Assembly: GCA_037039925.1 (NCBI GenBank)
Contig: JAXRKP010000314.1
Location: 2,501 to 66,500 of the forward strand
Reading direction: 5' to 3'
From: Doris montereyensis
Lineage: Eukaryota; Mollusca; Gastropoda; Nudibranchia; Dorididae
DNA: 64,000 nucleotides
Positions 51,550-64,000 of this stretch are shown here, in pieces; position 1 is the stretch's first letter, and every line of letters starts with the position of its first letter. Under the pieces are notes generated by a model. The model saw only the letters and a list, made by a program, of their open reading frames with translations, made no database searches and was not told the DNA's origin. Both the position numbers and the translations under genes were made by a program.

Positions 51550-53782
51550 CAAATGCCAGAAGGGCTATGAAATGCACAAAAGAAAGGTTATGACCATGCT
51601 TAGATCTAATTCTTACCCAACCTGTCAATCATACACTAAATGTCTATCTAGGATACAGGTCAGCCTTGCAAGTTGGAGGATCTTTATGAGCCAATGGCCA
51701 TCCATGCCTACCTGACAAACACACCAAAAATCAAGGAAAGCTTCATTACTCACCTACACCACATTGGTTAGGGACGCATCTTTGATTTAATTGACAGCAA
51801 TTAACCTCAATTGTGTATGAAACGTACGTTAAGGAATGATGAATTTTGACCATGCCATGCTGTTTGGCAGATAAGAACGACCTGATGCTAAATAGTGACC
51901 GTTGTTTGCTAGGCCTAGGTGGATGAAATTGGCAATTGTCGTCTGGGAGTGTGAGATAGTTCGCTATCAACACCTATATATTACAGCTGAAGCATGTCTT
52001 GAGCATCTACACATTTGGTTTAATTAAAAAGCCTTCCTGTTTGAAATCTAGGAAAAAATACATGTCTAGACATTTGAAATGTTAGGTGCCTTAATTTGTT
52101 TCCTGAAATCATGAGGTAGTAGGTGAGCCAGAGTGTTGGGTGATGCGTTCTTAAACCACTGCCACTGTATAAAAGTTGAAACAGTAGATTTCATGCATAC
52201 ATGCGTAACATAAGTGTTGAATAGAGTTGAACCTCTGTTATCTGGAAATCTCAGTGGATCGTACAATTGTCCTGATTAGCTGGGTTTCCCGATTATCCCG
52301 GGAACCTTTGGATTTGGGTAAAATACAGAATTAATTGAAGAATTTATTGTAGCTACAGGATCAGTTGATCAAAATAAATGGCATTCATCTGTGGTAATCA
52401 CAGTTGAATTTTATTGGATAGTAGACAGAGAAGTATTTAAGCATGCATGAGTTTTTTTTTATTGGTGGATCGTTAAATCTCCTCGCGTGTACACCCTTTT
52501 GATTATCAGCTTAATCAGGCTATGACACTGCACAACTCTCTTTCTACGTGCCACCCCATGTCAAATCCATACTGGAATGTTAGGTTGGCAGTACGTATTG
52601 GCACGATACCTGATTTCACACCTACATAATGGATGTCTGGCTTATGGTTATCGTGAACTGACACTTACATCATCTAACATATATGTAATGTATAGCATGT
52701 TTAGAACTAATACAGATGTAATAATAAATTGTTTGACACAGAAAACAAATTTGAAAAACAAGTGAGTAATAGGATAAATAATAATGGGGAAAATGGTGAT
52801 GATAAAGTTGTCCCGATTGGCCAGGGAGCTTTCCCATTTAGAGGTAAATTATGAAGGAAAAATCTGTTCCCTGGAATTTCGACCCGATGTGCCGGACACA
52901 GAGGGTTCCCGATAAGAAAGGTTACATCGTACTATCTCGATCTAATTTTATCGTATTTGATATCACCCATCCTATAACATGCTTGCATATTAGATGTAAC
53001 AAGCATGTTATGCCCCTGTGATTTCATGATTAATAACTCAATTTGGCACTCGATATTGAGGTTATGCTGCTAGGCGTGAACAACACCATTCCAACTTTTT
53101 AATTATAAAACATGTTAAAAATGGCAGCTTCTATTAGGTGAATAAAAATTCTACTTAAAGATGGGTATGAAAATGATCCTGTGATCATTTAGACCCTACA
53201 TGCAGTATGGTTACTCTTCGTAGCCTGGCAACAGAGTAGAAGAACAGTTTGTATAATATCATGTAACATGCTATTAGCCTTCATGTTTTATCTTTGTGCG
53301 GGTATCTGACAAAGAACATCAGATGAGGGATTAAAAAATATTTGGCATTGACATCAACAATTTGAAGCCCTGGGTCTTAATGTCATTTTTTCTTTAAATG
53401 TTTCTTCTTGAAACTGATATTAAGGAGAAAAAAACCAAGTGTGTCTTATATCCACCATATGAACAGGCAAAGGGAAAATTCCACCTTGAAGCTGTCCAGG
53501 ATGTTATAGTCATATATGCTTCACATTCTACATCACTGAAGTCCACCCCTTTCACGCCTTAATCATTGGGTAGATTAAATTATCAAACGCTATTTGGCGT
53601 CAGTCATTTTATTGACTGATGTTGAGATGTCCCCCTTTCCTTATAACATTGACAGAGCCATTGTAACATCAGCGTAGCTACATTTAACAGCAAAATAATC
53701 ACCCTCTGTAAGACAAAATAAGATCACATCAGATTCTTGTAAGTTATTGTATGGAACAAACAGCATTTATTTTTTATTGAAT

Positions 53783-53819
<37 letters not shown>

Positions 53820-54170
53820 TTGCATTGTATTTTGAGAACCAAGGTAAAGCTAGACACATTTATATATTATTTTTTATTCAAGCTATCATCTTCATAATGA
53901 TAACTAACTCAGTTTTTGAATATTTTGTGAACGTGCATGATTTTGAATTTCACCACAGACTGTTAATCCATTTCTGCTCTCATGGTATCATTGTCTTATT
54001 AAAGTTGTGGTGTCTCTATGTGTTTTGGCAGGCTTTGTTGTTTTCACATATCAACAAAAAATATGTTTTGTTTTTAGTATATTATAATTCAACCTGGCCA
54101 TGGTGCTCCTTTAGATTTTCTTCTTGTCCTTAATATAACAAACAGCACTGACATTCCTTTTGTTTTTATT
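51550..54170. other. Intergenic, little recognised
   Basis: Contains a dispersed repeat at 53525-53700 and (TA)n(TG)n at 53784-53820. No gene recognised. Confidence 0.4.
53784..53820. repeat. (TA)n(TG)n microsatellite
   Basis: TATATATA followed by TGTGTGTG. Confidence 0.9.
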
Positions 54171-54213
54171 ACCAGATTAGCACACAACCAGACTGCAGAA
54201 TATTCACTTTAAG

Positions 54214-56408
54214 ATGTATGCAGCACGCAGCACGGGCAGCTTGGTCCTTAGAGAGGAAAAAGATACTGCTTTCAGTAAACATCCAAATCTGGTGGAATTT
54301 GAAAAACAGTTTCGAAATCCTCCTATGAAGAATCTCTCAATATCACACAGAAACTCAAAACAGCTGCCAAGAAAAAATTGTCGAAATGCAGTATAAAAAA
54401 GACTATTCTGAGCTATTTTCCTATAATAAATGTGTTTATGACATACAACATAAAAGAGTATCTTCCTAATGATGTCATTGCTGGATTGACGGCAGGAATT
54501 ATGATGATTCCTCAAGGAATGGCTTTTGCTGCCTTATCAACTCTGCCGCCTATTGTGGGTCTCTACATTTCCTTCTTTGCCTCTATCACATATGTTTTTT
54601 GTTGGAACAGGGCGTCAGCTCTCTTGAGGATGCATTGCAATCCTCAGTTTGATGATGGCAAGCATTCTAGATAAATATGACAGTAGTTTATCAGACGGTG
54701 TGGCTTGTGTGAATAACGCTGTGACACAGGAAAATCTAACTAGCACCCCCTCTGTATTGGAAATGTCCAGCCCAAGCAATAATGGATCCAACTCTGTTAT
54801 AGATGCTGTTACCAGACGTAGGATGGAAGTAGCCAGTGGCGTGAGTGTCGTTGTTGGGCTGATAATGGTTGTGGCATCAAGACTTGGACTTAGTCGTATC
54901 ACAGCTCTCATGTCTGATTCCCTGATTACGGGTTTTGCTGTTGCTGTTTCCTTTCATGTATCAACAAGCCAGTTAAAAACTCTCTTCGGAATCTCCATTC
55001 CAAGATACAAGGGGCCTGGTCAATTGATAAGAACTTGGATTTCTTTGATACAACACATAGATGAAACTAATATAGCAACCCTCATCGTATCTTTGGTATG
55101 TGTTCTTATCATTTATGTAGTGAAGAGGCACATAAATGAAAGATTTAAGCAGAAAATGAGAGTTCCGTTCCTATTGACCTTTTTGTCATCATTGCAACTA
55201 CCCTTGCTTCATATTATGGTCATTTTAATCAGAACTATGATGTTATAATTGTGGGAGATGTGCCCGTTGGAGTACCAGCCCCAAATTACCTGATTTTAAT
55301 CTTGTTGGTCAGTTCACTGGAGACGCTTTGGTCATTATAATAGTGTCCTATGCTCAAAGTTTAGCAATGGCCAAAACCTTGGCATTAAAGAACAATTACA
55401 ATATAAACCCAAAACAGGAGATGTTGTCTAACGGACTTTGTAGTATAGTGTGCGGTCTTTTTTCTGGTTACATAACCGGTGCATCAGTGTCCAGATCACT
55501 TGTGCAGGGCGGAGGTGCAGGAGGAAAGACTCAAGTTGCTTCTATTTTTGCAGCTGGTCTTGTTCTTTTGGTTATTATGTTAATAGGACCTTATTTTTAT
55601 TATTTACCAAACTGTGCTCTCTCTGCTATAATTATTGTCAGCTTGAGGTCCATGTTCCTTAAACTCTTAGAAATCCCCAAGGAGTGGAGAAAGTCCAAGT
55701 ATGATTGCTGTATTTTTGTATTCACTGTGCTATCTACCATTGTACTGAATGTAGATGTAGGTCTTTTGGCAGGTGTGGTCTTTTCTCTGTTCCTTGTTCT
55801 ATTTAGATCCATCATAGGTCCTATAGAGGAGGCAGGTCAGATTCAAACAAGCTCTGTGACTGTGCAGTTGAGATCTCTGGCAAACTATTCCTCAGCTCAG
55901 AAACTTAACAGTGTCAAAATTCTGCGTGTGAAGACTCCTTTATATTTCATTAATTCTGAGATTTTCTCAAGCGCAGTGATGAAAAGTATGGATTTCAATC
56001 AATCTTCAAACTTGAAAATGGACAACGGTTTGACCAAAGACCCCCAAAATAGAGAAATGGAGTCATCTTTCACTGGGGACATTGTGAAGGCAGAGGAAAA
56101 GAGAAACAACCAATGAGAAGGATGAAACTGCACATCTGTTTAGATTAAAGGTTATGATTTTAGACATGTCTGATGTTACATTTATTGATATCATGGGAGT
56201 AAAGGCTTTGGAAATAGTTATAAAGCATTCTTTCAAATGTGAGATAGCTATGTTTCTTACAAATATACCAGAGAATATATTTTCTATGTTGCAGTCCACA
56301 GGTTTCTGGAAGAAACATGCAGATAGACTGTTTCTGACTGTCGAAGGTGCTCTAAGTTCTTTAGCTGAGGCAGTTGTATCTGAAGACAAAGAAACTTCAA
56401 AATTATAA
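54214..56408 (+). pseudogene. SLC26 (SulP) anion transporter, intronless and frameshifted
   Basis: SLC26 proteins exchange or conduct anions such as sulfate, chloride and bicarbonate across membranes; a 14-helix core is followed by a cytoplasmic STAS domain. Readable in order: a start at 54214, YNIKEYLPNDVIAGLTAG and PQGMAFAALSTLPPIVGLY (SulP signature), GTGRQLS then stop-interrupted LSLMM (54585-54660), helices to 55250, VSYAQSLAMAK, GSVSRS-like GASVSRSLVQGG, and a C-terminal STAS (LDMSDVTFIDIMGVKAL). No intron interrupts about 2.2 kb, whereas SLC26 genes are usually many-exon. Frame changes occur near 54310, 54605, 55170, 55290 and 56105, and an in-frame TGA lies near 54627. At 55170 and 55290 restoring one base in a C or T run would repair the frame. 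It is either a retrocopy in decay or an intronless gene with assembly errors. A pyrimidine-rich tract and CAG at 54176 could be a 5'-UTR acceptor. I cannot assign a subfamily member. Confidence 0.85.
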
Positions 56409-56589
56409 AAAATGTTTTGGGCCTCTAGCATGATAGAGTTTGCTGTCTGACATTGCTTTGTCAGGAAGCTAAATATGTATTAAAAATTCTTTACGCAAGA
56501 TTGCTCAAGTGGACATGGGAAAGGATACATAACCTCTACTTACATTTCTCACGGTTGCTTTTTTTTAAATGTCATAAATGCAAATATGA

Positions 56590-57030
56590 TTCTCTCTTTC
56601 TTTCTTTATCAGTTCCCATTCTACCTTACGGTGTATGGGTTTAGATGTCTGAAATGATCTTTCTCCAGGCTACCCTGTCCTGACAATTGCTGTGAAGGTA
56701 AAATTTCGTTTTTTTAGTTGCTCTTTCATATCTTCTTCCACTTTCTCCTAGGTCTGCCTTTTGGTATTTTACCTTGGGTTTTAGCATTGTATACTGATTA
56801 AGTTATTCTCTTATCATCCGTTCTGTTAACATGCCCAAACTATCTGAGGATTTATTTCTATATTAGTTTTTATGACATATGTTTTGGTTTGATCTCTTAC
56901 TGTTTGTTGTGTTTCTTTTTTTTTGTTGTCTCTTTTAGTTTTCCTACTACTCCTCTGAGATATTTCATGTCAGCTGCTTGTACTCTACTGTATTCCCTAC
57001 TCTTTAATAACTCTGATTGTATTTGCTTAA
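56590..57030 (-). mobile_element. LINE C-terminal and 3' UTR piece
   Basis: The minus strand reads SRVQAADMKYLRGVVGK and FGHVNRTDDKRIT, then GKIPKGRPRRKW, the usual end of an APE-type LINE polyprotein, followed by its 3' UTR. It would continue the piece at 60165-61770. Confidence 0.7.
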
Positions 57031-59235
57031 ATAATGTTATTTTACGTTTCTATCTTGATTCATTGCATCTAAGTTTGAAGTTCACTTAAATGTCAAAAAG
57101 AATTTTTATTGAAAGATTTAAATTTTTATATATATTTTTTATATATATGCGATTGTAAATTAAATTTGATGTTTGTTTTTATCTTAAAGGATTCATAAAA
57201 GAAAAAGGCTAATGTCTCTCAAACAGACTTGATTTGGGGTTTTGTGTATGATTATTTAGAGATAGAAAATCTGTGGTGGTTTACAGTCTTCAAAGATAAT
57301 TTAAATACAGACCTGTCAACCATCCCTCGTTATGTTTTATTGTTCTTATGAACAGGGAGGGAATTTCCTTTTTTTCTTTTTTTACATACACTTATAGAAA
57401 ACATAACAATTAATATCACATCCCCTTTATGATACACTCAGAGATGAAATCATAACTTTGTTCCCCATCAGTATATTGTAGAAGCTCTTTTACGCTTCTT
57501 AATTCCATCTTTGAGGAGACAGCCTCTATTTATCTTGAGTCTGATTGTGTGATTTTGCACAAAATGTGTTACAGATATATACTTTTACTGTTACAGATAA
57601 TTGTTACGTTTAGAGTAGAGATTGGTCATGTTTCATTGTCAGTCTTTATTTACTTGACTTTTATTTTGTCAATTCACATATTGATAAAAGATATTATATT
57701 ATTATGTGTGTGTGCCTGTATGTTAACAGTTTTCAGCATTTACAAGTAGATTCAAAAGCTTTATATATCCTGCTAATTCAGCAGGAGTTTTTGTTTTGGG
57801 TTGGGTTTATATATGGGTGTATATTGAATAGTCAGTTTTATACTGGTCAGAAATAAAATCGAATTATATCCTTTTGGGATATGATTCAGAAATGGATACT
57901 TTTTGCAAATCTGACATAACTACATTTTCAATGTCTGACATGTCATTCACCATAGTCCCCTAGCTCAACAAAATGAGCTTTGCAGACATATATTTCCTTT
58001 CCTGGGGCACATATTCGTACATATTTTCTCTATCAAATTAATTTTACAAGATTTTGTGTAAACTTTTGATTTTGAAAGATATGAGAAAATGAGCCCATCT
58101 TCCTTCACTGATTTTGGACTCCATTATTATCATTATTATTTTATTGTTGTTATTAATATTATTAGTAGTATTAGACTAAAGCTTCAAGTGCAGCCCATTG
58201 TCTTCACATCGGACATTATGTAGACTTTGCAGTTTATACCTGTGCATGTTTTCAATACTCAATCTCAAAACTGTATATTTGTAATCACTAGATTTCGGTA
58301 GTGTACATTTGAAGCTCCTATGTCCCTTTATCTTTACCTGTTTTACTACTGTAAGTCTTTTTGTCTTTGCGAATGCAGTAATTGAGGACTTCTTGTACAG
58401 ACTTTGTCTTTTATTTTTTAAATCTAAGAAAATCAACAGACCAATATCAAAACTAAATTTTATCGAAGGTAATTAAAAACCCCAAGGCAACAGCATCATT
58501 AGATTTCTTGAGATGATTTGGCTTTTAATTGGGCAAAAAGGAATGAGGTAGAGACTTAAACTGTTTGATAGATTACTCGTGTAGATCTGAATATCTTCAA
58601 AACTGCTTTCTCAGATCAGGGATACAATTTTTACATGTTCAAAAAGCAAGTTTCTGTCTATTTATATAGCACAAGTTTCCCTGGAAAGGAACGTGATACA
58701 TGTATCTACATTGATAGTAAAATGATGGAAAACTGTCTTCTTTGTACTCATAGATAAGTTCACATCATTTTTCCCCAAGTAATCATCTTGTGTGCCAAAT
58801 TATACCCATGCCTACACTACACTGCCCCTATTTCTGCTCAAGTAGCCCTCCACAGAATACTCCATTGCCCATGTTGTGTCATATCCTTGTGTTCAATTGA
58901 TTGAAATGGCTATTCCTTATATTTTATATGTTTTTATGTTTTGTTTAGACTAATGAAATCCTTGTACTTTAGTTTTTTCTATTTCTAGTAGTACTGTAGA
59001 TATACAGTCAAAGCCGCCTATTTGGAACAGCATTGTTCTACGGAAATCATTCCAATTAAACAACGTTTTCATTAAGTGGCATCCATTTTACTGTCAATAT
59101 AGTTACTTTTCATTGTCATGTTCTACCTGGAGAAAATTGAGCTACAGTAAAATATACATCTTCAATTAGCCAATGATGATACATTTCTTAATGTTGCTAA
59201 GTATCGCTTCTTTTATGAATACCCTTTGAAGTTTC
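57030..59235. other. No gene recognised
   Basis: AT-rich sequence separating two LINE pieces; no coding or repeat homology recognised. Confidence 0.4.
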
Positions 59236-59505
59236 AGGCGCCGATAGCTCAGTTGGTAGAGAGTCCGACTGCTACCCAGGAGGCCTAAGTTTAATTCTCA
59301 GTCTTGGTAAAATTTGCTGACCCTCCTGTTGATCCAGTAGAGAAATGGGTAGCTAGATCTATTCAGACTCAGCCAAAGTAAAGGTGGCGTGGAAAACAGT
59401 GGCAAACTACCGGCTACTTGAGCATTATGCCATATGCCTAGAATAAAACAGGACTCTACTCCTGATTACCCTATGCTCAACTCTGAGTATGGGCCTTACT
59501 TTACT
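59236..59505 (+). mobile_element. tRNA-derived SINE family C
   Basis: The head GCCGATAGCTCAGTTGGTAG then AGTTTAATTCTC are good A- and B-boxes. The body includes GGTGGCGTGGAAAAC and GCATTATGCCATATGCC, and it ends in a pyrimidine-rich tail. Not a real tRNA gene: the acceptor stem does not close. Confidence 0.7.
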
Positions 59506-60164
59506 TTTTAAAATATATAAAAGCTCAGTTAACCTTTAAACAGGGTTTACTTTGATGTATTATTTTATATTAGATCAAAATTGTTGCTGTAATGATTTGT
59601 ACCTGCCACGTCTCTTGTGGAGTGGAAAAGGAGAAAGAATTGTACATACTGATAAGCTGTATTCACAGTGGTAGTGGTAGCAATTTCTATGTTGAACTAG
59701 TTCAAAGAGGTACTTCCGGTTCTTACCTATCTCTCATCAATCAAACAAAACCCTGTCAACTTGAAAATCACTGTAATATGGTTGATGTTAATTTAACATT
59801 TCCATTTTCCTCGCTGCTTGATTTTTTTTTTTTTAAATCTTGAAATGAATGCATTTCATTTCGATCCTAAAGAAGACAATTTTGTCAATAAGTCTTTAAC
59901 TATTCAGCTCAAAGATACTTGGTATTGGAAAATTGTTTTCATGTTGTTGTTGAACCATTTGGTTTAAAAGCTCCATGTGTTAAAAAGGAATTCTTCAAGA
60001 ACGTTTTCACAAGGTGTAGCTTGATTTTAAATGTATGTAAAGTAAAACACAAGTTAATTATAATGCATACTTTTTACCATATCATAGCTCACACATTACA
60101 CATGAATATTTTTATATCTTTAGATAAAATAAACATATATTTATACAATGTCTATTCTTTCTTT

Positions 60165-61770
60165 ATAGGCTCCCAATCTGCCTACAATAAACTGTGTTGT
60201 ATTTGTATACTGCCATTTTGGTTTTTGTTGACAATTCTTGTTTACCTACAAATGCATTTCCTAGATGGTTATATATTGCACTTTCCTTTTGGATTCTCTG
60301 ACTGATTTCTTCTCTTAGTTTTTCCCTCTGAGTTAATCATTACTCCTAGGTAATTGTAGCTTTGAACTTGTTCTAGATTCTCCTGCCCAATTTAAGATTT
60401 TGTGTTTTAGCTTCCCTAGTTATTATTTAGCATTGTTTTGGTTTTCTTTGAATTTACTCTCATTCCTCTTTGATTTAATTCATTATCTATCATGTTGATA
60501 TTCGATTGGAGGTCCCTTTCTGATTTTCTAAACAGAACTAAATCATCGGCAAATGAAAGTATTGATACATTTACTGGCTTCCACATACCTACATTCATTT
60601 TCTTCATGTTTGAGGATGCCTTTGCGACAATCCATAAATGTGATAAACAATAGAGGGCTTAGGATACAACCCTGTCTTACTCCTATGTGTACATCAAATT
60701 CTTCAGGTACATTTCCAGCTACTCTCACTGCACATGTTGGTTTATTGTAAAAAATTTAATGGCTTCTTTTAAATTTTGCTCTACGTTGTGTTATTTTAAG
60801 GAATGCCATAGTTCGTCCCTCCTCATAGTATCAAATGCCTTTTCTAAGTCACAGGTGCAAGTCAATGTTTCTCTCAAGGATTTTTCTATTATTTGTCTAA
60901 TTGTAAATATGTGGTCTTGTACACTTCTTCCTGGTCTAAATCCACTCTGGTGTTCTTCAATCTGATCCTCTACTCTTTTCCTTAGTGATGCTCACTAAAT
61001 ATTTCAGCTCCTCTGTTAACTCTTGCATCCATTGTACTGTAAAAAAAAAAAAAAAAAAGGAGCTGCTAACTATTATGTGGTCTATGATTGACTTTTCACA
61101 TCTGTCTTCATTTACTCTTGTATATTTGTGGATATCTTTATGAGAAAAATATATGTTAGCTATTTTCTTGTTATGCTTTTGGCAAAAATGTATTAATCTT
61201 TCGCCATTTTGAGAAGTTGTTGTCTCCCTTCTTTACCTATTACTCCTGATGTTTCTACATTGACTACATTGTTGCCTACTCTAGCGTTTAAATCTCATAA
61301 AACCATTAGTTCTTGTTTGGGTTTGAGATTCTCTGCAGTTATTTGTAAATCGCTTTCGAAGATATGTTTTTTCTTCTTTGGGGACATCTACTATGATCTA
61401 TGTTTGGTCTATTAATAATTTAATTTCTCTCCCTTGTGTTTAATATTTACCTTTAAACCCTGGGCTCATGAATTTCAACTTTCTAGTAGCTTTTCATGCC
61501 TTTTATGCACTAGAGGAGGCCTACTCCTGCTCTAGCTCTATCTTTGACATCTACTCCTGAGAAGATTAAGTATGATTTGGTCCTACATTTTCTATTCATT
61601 GTCCTTTTTTCTTTGCTCCTGTAATAGCCAAAATGTCTACTTTGAATTTTTTCATTTCTTTAGCTAATTCTAACGCTTTTCTTTTTATTGCCCTAACATT
61701 CCATGTTCTAAAAATCACAGTCCGTGTTCTTTTCAGGGTCATCTTCGAAAGTGCAAGCCTGGTATATCAT
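60165..61770 (-). mobile_element. LINE with endonuclease and reverse transcriptase, decayed
   Basis: Minus strand, 5' to 3': endonuclease start FRTWNVRAIKRKALELAKE and KVDILAIT (about 61720-61620), then RT blocks HQSGFRPGRSVQDHIF, DLEKAFDTMRRDELWHSL, IGVRQGCILSPLLF, ILSFADDLVLFRKSERD and QVQSYNYLGVMI down to about 60165. FADD and AFD catalytic motifs are visible, but many stops and frameshifts interrupt it. Confidence 0.8.
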
Positions 61771-61869
61771 TATATTTCTTTTTCTTTGAATCAGTTTGGT
61801 TTTGGATAAGCAGGGGATCGGCCCACTGTACCCTAGGTAGATGGTGGGGCTACCACCTTGAGGCCTTGT

Positions 61870-62060
61870 TATTTTCTGTCAGGGTTAACTCCATTAGCCT
61901 TTGTTTGCTCAAAACCAGCCCGCAAGGCAATCAGGTTGGTTATTTTCTGTCAGGGTTGACTCCCTTAGCCTTTGGTCAACCAAGATCCACCTGCAAGGCA
62001 GCAGGAGACTCGTGGAGGGCGGGACCGCCTAATCCCTATACATGTGCTTAAATCCACTGC
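61870..62060 (+). repeat. Twice-repeated SINE-like body
   Basis: TTATTTTCTGTCAGGGTTAACTCC-type sequence occurs at 61869 and again at 61940; the second is followed by GGCAGCAGGAGACTCGTGGA, as at 51400-51440. Confidence 0.6.
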
Positions 62061-62094
62061 CCGAACAATGTATATTATGTCTTGTATGTTTATA

Positions 62095-62430
62095 TTGAAG
62101 AATCATCATGTGTATACTGTTTTTGATTTGATTTTGCCCACATCCACAACAAAGGTGTCTTGGACGATTTTTTTATTTTTCCTAGACTCCCCTGTAAATG
62201 ATCAAGGGATCTTTAACGTGCACATAGCGTTGTGATCTGCACACATGACTTCCTTTTATCGCCGGTTCCGTTGGGACTAGGTGTCGATCCATCTACCTGG
62301 ACCAGGGGCGTATATTTTACTCCAAAAAGAATCGAGAACATGTTTTAACCGTTAGTTGGAGCTTGAACCCACGATCTTTTAACTTTGTGGTTGAGAGGCC
62401 GACACCCTGCCTCTGGATTTCCGAGTCCCC
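62095..62430 (-). mobile_element. tRNA-derived SINE family B copy
   Basis: Minus-strand copy: CTTGAACCCACGATC, CTGCCTCTGGATTTCC, GGACTAGGTGTCGATCC, AACGTGCACATAGCG and TTTGCCCACATCCACAAC. Confidence 0.75.
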
Positions 62431-63704
62431 TGTGTATAGTGTACATTGGTCGCAAACATACAGACACATACTACCGGCAGCTTCTTTGTTTTCATTCTTC
62501 AATTGTTGACATGAAGAACTATTGCACGAGTTTACACCAATTCAAAAAACCTCATGAACAGATCTAGTTTGAAAGATGAGCAAAGGATTCGACCCCAGAA
62601 ATCTATAGTCTCCTGTTATTTTAATGCCAGTGCCAGGTTTTACAAAAAAATCCTTTAAAAATAATAAGAGATGAAACTGTTGACCGTTTATTTTCAATTC
62701 ATTGTATTAGTATTATATGAGGACAAACTATAACTGTTACCACCATGTTGATTTATCATTGTCCCACATGAGGTAAACAAACCGACATTTGATTGTTCTT
62801 CTTTTGAAGGATAAACATAATTAATAGTCTCTATGAGATGCAGTATTTAATCATAATATGTTAATGTTAGACATTTTGTTATAATAATAACGGTGAAAGC
62901 ATCAAGTGCGTGTATCTTTCATACTTTTTATTGTCTTTATTTGTGTCATTGTTCTTTAAGCGATTTTCTTTAAAATTCGATTTTTATATGTCCATGAATC
63001 ATGTGAACGAGAGAAAAATGAGAAAATACAGAAAGATATAATTTATTCAGGATAATCAGATTTTGTGTATGTTTATGATGTTTTTGTATATCTGTGTTAT
63101 CTACCGACAGACATATATATCAACCAGATTTTGTAAATGATACATACATATGATGGAGGCATTTGATATATATGTATCTGGTTATTTATCCCAAACTTAT
63201 GATCAGTGCCATAATGATTTTATTTTGGTTCAGGAAATCCAATTTGCAATGTCTTGTAAAACAATAAAAAAAAATTGTCATAAAGATGCATTTCGTTGTT
63301 AGTTAAGTTACTGTATTTATTACATGTATATATCATAATTCAAATTACCCTTTCATGGGTGGTTGGCATCCCAGTCCCAGCCTGAGTAGATAATTAAATG
63401 TTATATATTAGGTGAAGAGCGTTATCTGATCTACAAGAGGCCTAGCGATTAAATCTAGATTCGAGTTCTATTGGTGGAAATGGACAAAATACTCGGAGGG
63501 ACCATGGCATTATGAACGTTCCTTGGTAAGTGACCGATGATTGCTGTTAAATTTTGAAAAGCTGCATTTCATTATGTATCGTAAAAAGAACCGTGTAAAT
63601 ACGTTTCGGTCAAATAAATCAAATTAAATACGTTGTGCTGTATCTCTCAATCATATCTTTGGTTGGCTGGTAAATATGCTGTGTATTGATTTGCTCTCTG
63701 GCCA
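62431..63704. other. No gene recognised
   Basis: AT-rich; nothing identified. Confidence 0.4.
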
Positions 63705-63800
63705 AATGGGCAACTCGGTAATCCAGAGGCAATGTGTCGGCCTTTCAACGTGGGTACAAGCATCGGCAGATTGAGAAATTTTCTCGATTTTTTTCGAGTG
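63705..63800 (+). mobile_element. tRNA-derived SINE family B, truncated head
   Basis: GGGCAACTCGGTAATCCAGA, GGCAATGTGTCGGCCT and CGATTTTTTTCGAG match the first third of the family. Confidence 0.65.
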
Positions 63801-64000
63801 GGTGAAATCATATCAACAAAATTTCTGACCAAATTAATGTTGCTTGATCTTCATAGTAAAATATGTATGTACATGAGCCGAATCATTGTCAAAGAAGTCC
63901 TAGATCTACAACTAGTACAACTCACATGCTGTATGTATCTGATCTCATCAGCGCTATTGTGGGCGGGGGTGGGGGATGTGTGCTGGTAATAGTGGTAAGT

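Noticed and set aside
52226..52940. Possible pogo/Tigger-like inverted ends (ACCTCTGTTATCTGGAAA and GGTTCCCGATAAG)
   Set aside because: The match between the ends is too loose and no transposase or target duplication is visible.
53747..54133. 128-codon ORF upstream of the SLC26-like gene
   Set aside because: It begins in a TA/TG microsatellite and shows no family resemblance.
59236..59310. Possible functional tRNA gene
   Set aside because: Has A- and B-box sequences but no proper cloverleaf; part of a SINE.

Overview
This is animal nuclear DNA: AT-rich, with spliced genes, long dinucleotide and trinucleotide microsatellites, tRNA-derived SINEs, LINE fragments and small inverted-repeat transposons. 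Frequent AGATCTAGATCT-type motifs and the Jockey-like and Harbinger-like elements suggest a mollusc, probably a gastropod. That placement is inference from composition and general knowledge, not from a search.

The main gene is exportin-7 (XPO7, RanBP16) on the minus strand. It starts at 48093 and ends at a stop at 12484-12486. I traced 30 coding exons by reading each minus-strand segment, matching it to the known XPO7 protein and checking splice sites and phase; the product would be about 1089 residues, against about 1087 in vertebrates. One intron (19789-20340) has the signals of a minor-spliceosome (U12) AT-AC intron. Exons 14, 19 and 29 carry single-base losses that break the frame, exon 21 is badly damaged, and part of exon 4 is tandemly duplicated. 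Several losses sit at homopolymers or doubled bases, so assembly error is a serious explanation.

Layout: 1-2000 holds a rearranged Jockey-like LINE; 2170-9000 holds minisatellites and microsatellites; 9000-12480 lies downstream of XPO7. Positions 12484-48093 are XPO7, whose introns hold at least ten same-direction copies of a short repeat, SINEs, MITEs, a MEF2-site-like palindrome array, a zinc-finger ORF (15437-15969), a Jockey-like RT fragment and a Harbinger-type element. Positions 48100-54200 are intergenic, with a piggyBac-like MITE at 50220-50573. Positions 54214-56408 carry an intronless SLC26-type anion transporter broken by frameshifts and one stop. From 56590 onward lie LINE pieces on the minus strand (56590-57030 and 60165-61770) and SINEs.

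XPO7 (nuclear transport) and the SLC26-like gene (membrane anion transport) are unrelated; nothing suggests they work together. I found no CRISPR array, operon or phage, and no convincing new multi-gene system.
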